Shown piece after piece: positions 55,430-64,000 of a stretch of 64,000 nt of DNA. Location of the stretch: NCBI GenBank assembly GCA_036924085.1, contig JAVGWX010000008.1:48281019-48345018 (forward strand), in the 5' to 3' direction. Numbering within the stretch: position 1 is the stretch's first letter; every line of letters starts with the position of its first letter. The notes under the pieces are model-generated. The model did no database searches, was not told the origin of the DNA, and saw only the letters and a list, made by a program, of their open reading frames with translations. Origin of the DNA: Ariolimax columbianus. Taxonomy: Eukaryota > Mollusca > Gastropoda > Stylommatophora > Arionidae. The position numbers were made by a program, and so were the translations under genes.

Positions 55430-55600
55430 CGTCGTGTGAGGGTCAAGCGAAATAAACTGACAAACCAAGATCTCCACCTCACTTCCATGCAGTTCTCTCT
55501 GAACATAGGCTGTTTTCAAGGCAGTCTGGCTGGCGAAATTTGAATCGATGTGATCCCCGTAGTAGTGAGCGTCACTCAAGTAAAATAAAGCATAACACAA
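55430..55600 (+). repeat. Dispersed repeat family E
   Basis: CCTCACTTCCATGCAGTTCT, GAACATAGGCTGTTTTCAAG, GATCCCCGTAGTAGTGAGCG. Best preserved copy. Confidence 0.7.
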
Positions 55601-55604
55601 CCTC

Positions 55605-55910
55605 CTAGATAATCGCAATTCACCTTCATTAGCACGCTTGAGATGTTAGGTAGATTCAAACACACACATACATCCAAGCACTGGTTTATGCGTCCTGATA
55701 TCGCCCAATGGACTATGGTCTTGGGTGGAAAATGACGCGCCTCCGTCAATATAAACTAGTGAGGCAAACATCTAAGAAACAACCAAAAAAAAGCTATTTC
55801 TGAGAGCACAAAAGATTAAACGTGTACTAATTGTGGGCATTAAACAGCAACAACAACAACGTTCTTCTATGCAAGGTATTATCTATACTAAGACTCCTTT
55901 CGTTAATTTT
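55605..55910. other. No recognisable feature
   Basis: Spacer with a short CAACAACAA run. Confidence 0.35.
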
Positions 55911-55914
55911 TATG

Positions 55915-56290
55915 CTACAGCAGTTTCTTCCCCTGAGTCAGTCGACCTGTACTTCCACAAGGGCGGAATGCTTGTGAGCAGTTCCCAGCTCCAGAATGAG
56001 CTGGATGTAGCCAGGAGAAGGATTTCCTGCTAAGCGGGCTAGGATTGAGTAGCTTATTATTCCACTGCGTTGCGAATCCATCTTTCATTTTAATTGAATC
56101 AAACACTAGAGCAAAGTAGACCTTAAGCCTTTTAGGCGCCATGTATGCTGCTCTTAACAAACTACTTAGCCATTACCAGTGTTATGCCATGTCACTCAGT
56201 TGTCTCTTACGTTGCCTCATACAGTTGCCTGTCTGTGGGACAGTGGTGCTATTCTTGTCCTTGTCATACACCAAGACCCCAACGGACCAC
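55915..56290 (+). repeat. Dispersed repeat family D, longest copy
   Basis: Starts near GTCGACCTGTACTTCCACAA, includes GAATGAGCTGGATGTAGCC and GTTATGCCATGTCACTCAG, and ends GTGGTGCTATTCTTGTCCTT. No open frame of note, no boxes of a Pol III promoter seen. Confidence 0.82.
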
Positions 56291-56294
56291 TCGG

Positions 56295-56640
56295 GACTTC
56301 TTCCCCTATGTCATCTTCAATGCTTGCTTCAGGTTGTTCGCGATTTTCTAACTCAATGAACTCTTCCTAATTTCCCACATAGCTGCTTAACTCTTCATTT
56401 TGAATTTGAAAAGTTGGTTACTTAAGGACAGATCAATGGGAATCAGTCAAAGTTTCATAGATTAACAGCAAGCAGAGATAGAGGTTGTGCATACAATTCT
56501 AGCTCTCTCTTTTCTGGGTTTGAGGGAGTTGGTTACATTTGGGTAAAGAGAAGTCCACGCAAACAGACAACTTGTTAAGTTGAATAAACGTTTGGAATCC
56601 AGATTTCTCGAGTATTATTCTTAATAATTCGTGTTAGTGT
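56295..56640. other. No recognisable feature
   Basis: Spacer. Confidence 0.35.
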
Positions 56641-56644
56641 GTGG

Positions 56645-56870
56645 TTACTGCAGGGTCTATCCAATTGTTGTTTTGAGGCTCCATGTTTTTGCCAATCTGT
56701 CGGCCATCTCGTTCCCTAGCAGCCCACTATGTCCAGGGATCCATTGAAAAGTGAAATTTATTCCGTAGGCAGTGATGATGTTGTTGATCGCACGCCCCAC
56801 AAAGAATATCTCCTTCTCTTTATATGGGGTTTTCTTCCGCGCCTCCAGAACCAAATTAAATGTTTAAAAT
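56645..56870 (-). mobile_element. RNase H fragment of a LINE
   Basis: INFTFQWIPGHSGLLGNEMA followed by DRLAKTWSLKT is the His/Asp block of RNase H, in a Jockey/R1-like style (GHSGLLGNE) unlike the other copies. The first half of the domain is missing; upstream sequence to 57070 is not recognisable. Confidence 0.72.
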
Positions 56871-56874
56871 AAGG

Positions 56875-57615
56875 TTGTATAGGCCACACGCTAAGGAAAA
56901 CACCATCAAACGTGGTCAGACAGGCCTTGATATTGAATGAACAGAGGAAGAGAAGAGAGGTGCACCAATAAACATGTGAAGAAGAGAATGTGAAAATCAA
57001 CTTTGGTCTCTGGATTTCAACTGGAGAGAGGCAGAAAGGGTAACTCACTTGATGGAAGAGTGTTGTCAATAGCCTATGCTAAAAAAAAAACAACGGGCAT
57101 TCATTGACAGCTTGAGAATGAAAAACCGGATCCTAACATTACATCACAGAAAAAGAGTCACCATATTACGTCAATGTACTAAAGTCTCACCGATCACTGT
57201 TTGAGACACACCGTCTCAGACCACACACCATTTGTTACCACCACATTAAAAAAAGCCATGAATTGGACTATATAATTACAAGTTCTACTTTGCTTATTTT
57301 TTAACGAAAATGTCGAAGTAATAAATATTCAATATATCGACATAACCAAACGAAGCACTAGATGTTGATTCTGCACGCGGCTTACTCGCGCACGACCAGA
57401 TAACACTTAATGATCACTAGCTCTAAGCAAACAGCAGTTTTCATACAGGCCTCATGTTTGCTTTTCTTGCTTTCTAATAGCCTATTTATTTATGGGCTTA
57501 TGTCTTGTCCTATTCTTGCCAAAGCGTAGACAGCGTTCCACAGCAAGCAGGCTGTTACAGTAATTTGTCACATTTTTGTCCTCAGTCAATACGTAACGAC
57601 TCTCTAGCATCTTCC
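56875..57615. other. No recognisable feature
   Basis: May contain worn upstream LINE sequence to about 57070; otherwise nothing. Confidence 0.35.
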
Positions 57616-57689
57616 TTTTTTTATGTTAGTTGTTTTTGGTAATGTAATTATCGACAAAATATCGTGGAACGAGTTATCATATATTATTC

Positions 57690-58400
57690 AATTTATTTTT
57701 CGTAAAACAAGTTGCAGTGCATTTATTCTCCATAAAACAATTGTTACTGCATTTATGACAGTTTTTCCTCGTGAAACAAGTTATTGTGCATTACTTTTTT
57801 TTTCATAAAAAAAGTTGTAATGCATTTCTTCTTCGTAAAACAAGTGTTGCTACATTTATGAAAGTTTTCCTCGTAAAACAATCCATTGTGAATTTATTCC
57901 CCGTACAACAAGTGTACCTACATTTATGAAAGTTTTCCTCGTAAAACAATCCATTGTGAATTTATTCCCCGCACAACAAGTGTTGCTACATTTATGAAAG
58001 TTTTCCTCGTAAAACAATCCATTGTGAATTTATTCCCCGTACAAGAAGTGTACCTACATTTATGAAAGTTTTCCTCGTAAAACAATCCATTGTGAATTTA
58101 TTCCCCGTACAACAAGTGTACCTACATTTATGAAAGTTTTCCTCGTAAAACAATCCATTGTGAATTTATTCCCCGTACAACAAGTGTTACTGCTGCATTT
58201 ATGAAAGTTTTCCTCGTAAGACAAGTCATTGTGTTTTTATTCTTCGTAAAACAAGTGTTACTGCATTGATGAAAGTTTTCCTCATAAAACAAGTCATTGT
58301 GAATTTATTCCCCGTAAAACAAGTGTTACTGCATTGATGAAAGTTGTCCTCGTAAAACAAGTCATTGTGTTGTTATTCTTCGCAAAAGTACTAAATTTCT
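57690..58400. repeat. 68-bp array
   Basis: About ten units with TTTATGAAAGTTTTCCTCGT and AAAACAATCCATTGTGAATT. The centre is near identical; both edges are diverged, and weak AAAACAAGT echoes reach 57.6 and 58.6 kb. Confidence 0.94.
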
Positions 58401-58404
58401 TCAA

Positions 58405-58840
58405 TGTATCCAATCATAAGTTAACATCCATACATTTCTCGTAAACTAAGTATTACTATATGTATGCAATGGTTACTCATAAACCACGTTTTCTGGTTTG
58501 TAGTATCAATTTTTAAAAATATTTCTGAAAGTATTATTTGTAAAACAAGTCCTTTTGTTTTTCTTGGAAAAACAAATTATCGTGTAAATATTCTTCGTAC
58601 ATAACATTTCACAATGTTTTTTTGTAAACACGTTACCCACGTGAATGTACTTGTAAAACGATTTACCATACATATTGATGAACCTATTCTCCGTATAACT
58701 AATTATTCATTTAAAAATTTATGGAGATTACAGAAATAAGGCAAACACACACAAAAAAATTCATTTTAAAACATGCTGCTGTATATTTACTATGCGTGAA
58801 ACAAGAGATATGCTTCAGCTTAAATCAAAAGAAATCATAA
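58405..58840. other. Diverged edge of the 68-bp array and AT-rich spacer
   Basis: GTAAAACAAGT-type echoes only. Confidence 0.4.
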
Positions 58841-58844
58841 GTAA

Positions 58845-59250
58845 TGAAAATAACTAAGAAACTCCAACTTTCAAAATGTATAAAGGGTTATGGCATGGAG
58901 TTAAACCCAGAAAACAACAAGTTCATGAACAATAATACTGAAGGAATTAACGCTGTGATACAAGGACATGGACATGATCTTGAAATAGTGAACCGTTTCA
59001 AGTACCTGGGCTTAACAATCTGGAATGAGGAATCAAAACCAGAGGTCCTGGCCAGAAAAGCACAAACAACAGCAGCACTTGCACGATTGAAACGTATGGA
59101 AAGATAAACAACTCTCTCACAACATAAAGGTCAGACTAACGCGCTCACTGGTTCTTTTGATATACCTCTACGTCTGTGAAGCATGGACCATTACAGACCT
59201 CCAGAGAAGAATCCAGGCTATGGACATGAGATATATTAGAAGTGGACGAG
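58845..59250 (+). mobile_element. RTE-like LINE, RT thumb region
   Basis: KGYGMELNPENNKFM, HDLEIVNRFKYLGLTIW and ARKAQTTAALARLKRM are the post-YADD part of an RTE-like RT. A stop at 59105 and frameshifts follow, then EAWTITDLQRRIQAM-like remnants to about 59230. The original catalytic domain is missing. Confidence 0.82.
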
Positions 59251-59840
59251 ATGGAACAAAAACAAGTACACACATTTAAATACTTGGACACCAAAATAAC
59301 ATTTTATGGAAAATGTACTTATGAAAAAAAAAGAACAGAATAGCAAAGGCAAAATCAGATTCCCAGAGTATGAAGAGAATCTTGTGCAACAAAACCCTAG
59401 CATTGGGATTAAAGAAGATAGTTACTGGATGTTACGTGAAGCCATAACTGGCGTATGGCAGCGAGTCATCAGCAGGCAAGGACACAAATCATTGGAGACA
59501 ACGGAAATGTGGTTTTATAGAAAAATGCTGAGAATGTCATGGACTCCAAAGTAAGTTAATAACATAGTTCTTGAAGAGGCACAGACAAAAATACAGCGTA
59601 TGTCAACAATCAGGACGAGACAGTCAGCCTTTATCGTACATGTCATGAGAAAAGGCGGTTAAAAACGCACTGTGACAATGGGCAGAATATCAGGCTAGAG
59701 GTACAGATTAAGACAATGAGAGAAAATATTCGACATCTTGAAGGGATAACATGAGAGGTGACCAATGGCAGAACAGATACAAGAGACACGTGATAAGAGA
59801 AAGTAGAAATACATGATCGCCAACGCCAACCAGCTGATGA
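59250..59840 (+). mobile_element. Second RTE-like LINE fragment, overlapping region repeated
   Basis: VHTFKYLDTKIT at about 59268-59300 repeats the FxYLGS block that has already passed at 59005, so this is a second copy fused head to tail with the previous fragment, not its continuation. AKAKSDSQSMKRIL, a degraded YGSES block and METTEMWFYRKMLRMSW follow in shifting frames. Confidence 0.7.
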
Positions 59841-59869
59841 TAAGGATGAAACGAAACATGGTTTATTAA

Positions 59870-60156
59870 TGTTTTACTAATAAACAGACTGAGGTAGTTT
59901 TGGGATCAAATGAGCTAACTTGAGGAGGTTTAAGATAACTATAAGATTATTTTGATGTAACGAGATAGCTTTGAGGAAGCGTTAGTGTAGCGGTAAATTT
60001 GAAGTGGCTTGATATAACGTAGGGTAATTTTTAGGTAACTTGAGATAATTTGCATAAAATTTAAGGTAAGTATAAAGTAACTTGAGGTAACTGACATAGC
60101 TTTGACGTGACTGTAAGGTAACTGGCGGTAGCCTTAAGATAACGTTGGGTAGCTTT
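59870..60156. repeat. Degenerate TTTGAGGTAAC array, left part
   Basis: Short 10-20 bp units such as TAACTTGAGGTAACT, interrupted by the LINE at 60157. Confidence 0.8.
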
Positions 60157-60841
60157 ATAAACATAAACAAATCAAAGATAATGGCCACCGAAAAAACATG
60201 ATGTCAAGATAAAATGACAGTGGGTGGTGAGGAAATAGATCAGGTCACACATTTTGAATATCTGGGCTCCTGAATTGTCAAAAATGGCGACTGCTGGAAA
60301 TAAATCAGAACAGGACTAGCCATGGCAAAGCAGAGGCTGAACAGCCTGAAGAAATTATGGCAGAGCACCAACAAAATGATAAAAGTGGAAGTCTTGAGAG
60401 TATGTGTTTTTCCTGTGGCAGATTATGGCTGCGAATCATGGACGATTACCAAAACTTCCAGACAAAGAATCGAATCCTTCGAGTCAAAATGTTACAGAAA
60501 GATCATCAGAATAACATGGACAGAGAAAAAGACAAATATACATATTCAGCAAGAGTTGAGCATAGAGGAGAACTGGTTTATCAATTCCATTTTGGCCAGC
60601 AAATGTAAATACTTTGGTCTCATCAAGAGACACAACGGTCTTGATAGAACAGTAATGGAAGGTATGGTGCCAGGCAAAAGAGGCAGGGAATAGACCAAGA
60701 AGACGATAACACAGATATCCTGGGATGCCTGGGTATGACTGTGGATGAGGCTAGAGCTCTGACAAGGGACAAAGTTTCATTCAGATATACTGTGATTAGA
60801 GCGACATTATATAAAGGACATGCAACATGATGATGATGATG
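60157..60841 (+). mobile_element. RTE-like LINE, 5'-truncated, with (ATG)n tail
   Basis: The most readable copy of this family. It has FEYLGS near 60260, then an open stretch at 60322-60693 with VADYGCESWTITK, RIESFESKCYRK, KCKYFGLIKRHNG and MVPGKRGRE. The end is shifted in frame and followed by (ATG)n at 60827-60841. It sits inside a degenerate TTTGAGGTAAC array; AGCTTT at 60151-60156 and 60842-60847 is a possible short target duplication. It lacks the endonuclease and the RT catalytic centre, so it is a dead 5'-truncated insertion. Confidence 0.87.
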
Positions 60842-60965
60842 AGCTTTGAGGTAACTTGACGTGGTTTTAGATAACGTAATGTTACTTTGAGGTAGCGTGA
60901 AGCTGCTTAAGGTAACGAGGTTACTTTGAGGTAGTATTGAAGCAACGTATATTTTGTTTTTTAGA
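60842..60965. repeat. Degenerate TTTGAGGTAAC array, right part
   Basis: Same units resume after the LINE tail (GCTTTGAGGTAACTTGACG). Confidence 0.8.
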
Positions 60966-60969
60966 TAGC

Positions 60970-61750
60970 TTTCTATAGTTCTATGAAAAACTATCAACTT
61001 CTCAATTGAAACTTGCCACTACCGATTGTTGGCCGTTAACAAACTCATATACGCCTTAAGAGCCAGATCTACTGCCTCGTTAAGGTGTATGTCCTGACTC
61101 TGAAAGCGGTAAGCCTCAACCTGGTTCCACGTCTGAAAAACGATCAATGAAAAGTACCGTCACGGCAGACACTGCCGTAGGGGACGAAGTGTTAAGGATG
61201 TCCTTGTACGAGCTAACGGTTTCTTGTAAGATATGATGGGGGTGGGGGTGCGGGGGGGGGGGGGGGGTTAGTTTAGACAGAAAACGGGAGGGGAAACGAG
61301 AGGAAGTGAAGATTGGTCTAGTTCCCATCCTACTAGTTTGGTCTTCCCTAACTATTTGCTAGGTACTCACTCACAAATGGGTGGGCTTAAGAGTGGATTC
61401 TTTTGTCACTTACTAGGGAGGAAAGAATATGCCCTTGGTACTTCCATCCATGTCATACAATGTGGCTACAGAGGATAGTGCATGGGGCTAGGAACATTTT
61501 CGCGTAAAATAAATTGTTAAAGAAACTACCACTGCGCGTACACGCAAATCTTTTTGGAGTAGGCTTTCTAAACTAGCACACATGTAGTGGCAGGAGAGAT
61601 AGAGATGTAATTAGACGTACACGTTTTACTTTCGGGGTACGAACCTAGTACCTTTGACGACGTGTGAAGCAAATAAGGTCTTGATATTGAAGTTTTGCGT
61701 TCCGTATCATTGTTATTGTAGTTGATTGATACAAGGTTTGCTCTGGATAC
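60970..61750. other. No recognisable feature apart from a G-run
   Basis: A run of about 16 G at 61252-61267, within a G-rich stretch starting at 61238. Confidence 0.5.
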
Positions 61751-62060
61751 ATTTCCTGACAGTATTCCCTACACTTGTTAGGAACGTTTTTATATTCTCT
61801 TAGTCTGTTGTCTCTATCGTAAACTATTGTTCCAACAATTGTCTATCATTTCCTGACAGTATTCCCTACACTTGTTAGGAACGTTTTTATATTCTCTTAG
61901 TCTGTTGTCTCTATCGTAAACTATTGTTCCAACAATTGTCTATCATTTCCTGACAGTATTCCCTACACTTGTTAGGAACGTTTTTATATTCTCTTAGTCT
62001 GTTGTCTCTATCGTAAACTATTGTTCCAACAATTGTCTATCATTTCCTGACAGTATTCCC
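61751..62060. repeat. 97-bp array, near identical
   Basis: ATTTCCTGAC recurs at 61751, 61848, 61945 and 62042; the three full units are practically identical. Confidence 0.96.
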
Positions 62061-62064
62061 TACA

Positions 62065-62550
62065 CTTGTTCTGTACACTCTGTCAGACTGACATGTCAAT
62101 CTTTTGTTTTTGTTCTCCCACTTACATCTCTGCCCACCTGTCTTGACGGTAAACTCTGCCAGACTGACATTAGTCTATGTGTCGATATTGCTCTCTCCCT
62201 TATAGCGCTGCCCGCTTCTTGTCTTGACGGTACTCTTTTCCAGACTGACATTAGTCCATCGTTTGATGTTGCTCTCCTACTTATTACGCTGCCCTCATCT
62301 TGTCCGCCGACTTTAAATCTTCTCCTGCATTATAGGTTTCAATAAATTATCCTGTCTTTATATATGACCAACATATCTTAAATGTCAGTCAATAGTTCTC
62401 TGCCCATGCCTACTCTCGTCAGGACATCGCTATTTGTTTAATTCTCTTTCCACGAAATGCGACCTGTTCTTCTGTATAACTACATTTCGAGGGCTCTATT
62501 TTGTTTTCCAATTATTTGCTCACTGTCGATGACAATTTCTTCGTATAAAA
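62065..62550. repeat. Diverged approximately 95-bp repeats
   Basis: TGTCTTGACGGTA(A/C)(A/T)CT and CAGACTGACATTAGTC recur at roughly 90-95 bp spacing to about 62290, then unique sequence. Confidence 0.6.
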
Positions 62551-62557
62551 TATTTAA

Positions 62558-62622
62558 ACAGGCAACATCGCAAGAAAAACAGGCAACATCGCAAGAAAAA
62601 CAGGCAACATCGCAAGAAAAAA
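62558..62622. repeat. 21-bp array
   Basis: Three identical units of ACAGGCAACATCGCAAGAAA. Confidence 0.93.
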
Positions 62623-62629
62623 GCTGATA

Positions 62630-62958
62630 TATTTTGGTCAATTGGAGAGACATATTTTGGTCAATTGGAGAGACATATTTTGGTCAATTGGAGAGACATA
62701 TTTTGGTCAATTGGAGAGACATATTTTGGTCAATTGGAGAGACATATTTTGGTCAATTTATAGAGACATATTTTGGTCAATTGGAGAGACATATTTTGGT
62801 CAATTGGAGAGACATATTTTTGTCAATTGGAGAGACATATTTTGGTCAATTGGAGAGACATATTTTTGTCAATTGGAGAGACATATTTTTGTCAATTGGA
62901 GAGACATATTTTTGTCAATTGGAGAGACATATTTTGGTCAATTGGAGAGACATATCAG
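62630..62958. repeat. 23-bp array
   Basis: About 14 units of TTTTGGTCAATTGGAGAGAC plus ATA. Open in all three plus frames because the unit has no stop in any frame. Confidence 0.96.
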
Positions 62959-62959
62959 T

Positions 62960-63158
62960 GTGATGGGGGTGATAATTGCTGCAATAGTTCCTGTATGGAG
63001 GACAAGAGGACGATCTTAACGAAGACGGTACTAGGACATTGAGGACAATATGGGTATATCTTTATATGACTCGGACCGACTCGCCTTAAAACGATATACA
63101 TACAGAGCTGCTATGACTGAGATAATGTTCTGCAAAGAATATGCCACATGATGATGAT
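62960..63158 (+). mobile_element. LINE C-terminal end with (ATG)n tail
   Basis: DNMGISLYDSDRLALKRYTY and RAAMTEIMFCKEYAT end at a stop followed by ATGATGATGATT (63147-63158). This is the same closing block as at 37.1 and 60.8 kb. Directly upstream is a 23-bp array. Confidence 0.72.
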
Positions 63159-63159
63159 T

Positions 63160-63450
63160 CAAGTTCTCAAGTTGCCCGTACCAACATGCCAAATGGAATC
63201 CCGTGTTTGTTTAGTCCGTCGGTGCTTCCACGCTGTATTTAAGAAAAAGATAATGTCAAATAAACACTCGTGTGAACTCTCTTAACACATAGAGGCTAAG
63301 CTCGCCGTTTTCTCCAACATTTAAATCATATTTTTGAGAACCAGACGTGTGAAACTGCATTGACGTTTCATTTTCTGAGGCAGAAGACGTGAATCAAAAT
63401 ATTCTTTGTACACGACGCAAAGGAAATAACTAAAGTTTGTTGTGCATTTT
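63160..63450. other. No recognisable feature
   Basis: Spacer. Confidence 0.3.
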
Positions 63451-63464
63451 CTATAGTAGGAGTT

Positions 63465-63930
63465 AACCGATGTGTAAAATACACATCTCCCGGATATTTA
63501 TTACAGATTGTCTATAAATGGGGTTGAAAAGTTTACCCAAATAAAATGCACATCTCCCGGACATTTATTACAGATTGTCTATAAATGGGGTTGAAAAGTT
63601 TCCCCATATAAAATACACATCTCCCGGACATTTATTACAGATTGTCTATAAATGGGGTTGAAAAGATTCACCATATAAAATACACATCTCCCGGACATTT
63701 ATTACAGATTGTCTATAAATGGGGTTGAAAAGTTTCCCCATATAAAATACACATCTCCCGGACATTTATTACAGATTGTCTATAAATGGGGTTGAAAAGA
63801 TTCACCATATAAAATACACATCTCCCGGACATTTATTACAGATTGTCTATAAATGGGGTTGAAAAGATTCACCATATAAAATACACAACTCCCGGACATT
63901 TATTACAAATTGTCTATAACTGGGGTTGAT
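63465..63930. repeat. 67-bp array
   Basis: Seven units with CACATCTCCCGGACATTTAT and GATTGTCTATAAATGGGGTT; CTCCCGG at 63487, 63554 and on. Confidence 0.96.
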
Positions 63931-64000
63931 ACATTCCCCCTTTTTCTAATTATTATTCTACTGTTTCGTCTTCCATCTTTTTAGTTTTCTTCTTTTTCGT

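Noticed and set aside
61238..61267. G-run as a telomere or quadruplex regulatory site
   Set aside because: A simple G homopolymer with no repeat register and no nearby gene; the C-runs at 38.70 and 41.44 kb look the same and are probably slippage products.

Overview
This is a eukaryotic, almost certainly animal, intergenic and intronic window. It has no operons, no long conserved ORFs and no rRNA, full tRNA or CRISPR. It is packed with transposon remnants and tandem repeats. The mixture is RNase H-bearing non-LTR retrotransposons, RTE-like LINEs with trinucleotide tails, CR1/L2-like 3' ends, a Penelope-like element, mariner remnants and tRNA-derived SINEs, on an AT-rich background with very many minisatellites. 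It suggests an invertebrate, and a gastropod or other mollusc fits best. That assignment is inference from element types, not proof.

The only feature I read as a host gene is one exon at 43092-43220 (+). It is 129 bp, phase 0, bounded by good splice signals, and encodes the beta3 to beta5 part of a CAMK/AMPK-related protein kinase. About 70 bp downstream of its donor lies a 470-bp GAA/TTC tract that is the swollen 3' tail of an antisense LINE.

Layout. 0-5.3 kb: degenerate 16-31 bp arrays, a 103-bp array, a LINE 3' end and a 67-bp array. 5.3-11.5 kb: ORF debris, a 37-bp array, a large CA/CATA microsatellite, a higher-order repeat at 9.0-9.9 kb, two copies of a dispersed repeat (family C) and an 18-bp array. 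11.8-16.7 kb: chimeric LINE ends, an RNase H LINE fragment, a cluster of inverted mariner pieces, a CR1-like end and the first tRNA-SINE. 17-24 kb: 37-, 61- and 56-bp arrays and the second SINE. 24-30 kb: two related 48-100 bp arrays, an RTE-like LINE and a 56-bp array. 30.4-32.1 kb: a mariner copy with both terminal repeats, whose coding region has grown a 35-bp minisatellite. 32.5-37.2 kb: an RTE-like LINE split by a 3.65-kb RNase H LINE with matching target duplications. 37.5-41 kb: a 43-bp array, a Penelope-like element and an RTE-like LINE. 41-47 kb: dispersed repeats, the kinase exon and two RNase H LINE remnants with internal tandem expansions. 47-55 kb: LINE, hAT-like ends, a 40-bp array beside mariner pieces, and a 31/35-bp array invaded by an internally deleted LINE. 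55-64 kb: dispersed repeats, a 68-bp array, RTE-like LINEs, and 97-, 23- and 67-bp arrays.

The main pattern is the traffic between transposons and tandem repeats. Several minisatellites are visibly built from a short piece of a transposon reading frame (mariner, three cases in RNase H LINEs, and a small case in the Penelope element), and LINEs have in turn landed inside existing arrays. By my rough count about a quarter of the window is tandem repeat. None of the elements looks intact, and I see no evidence of a new protein-coding system.
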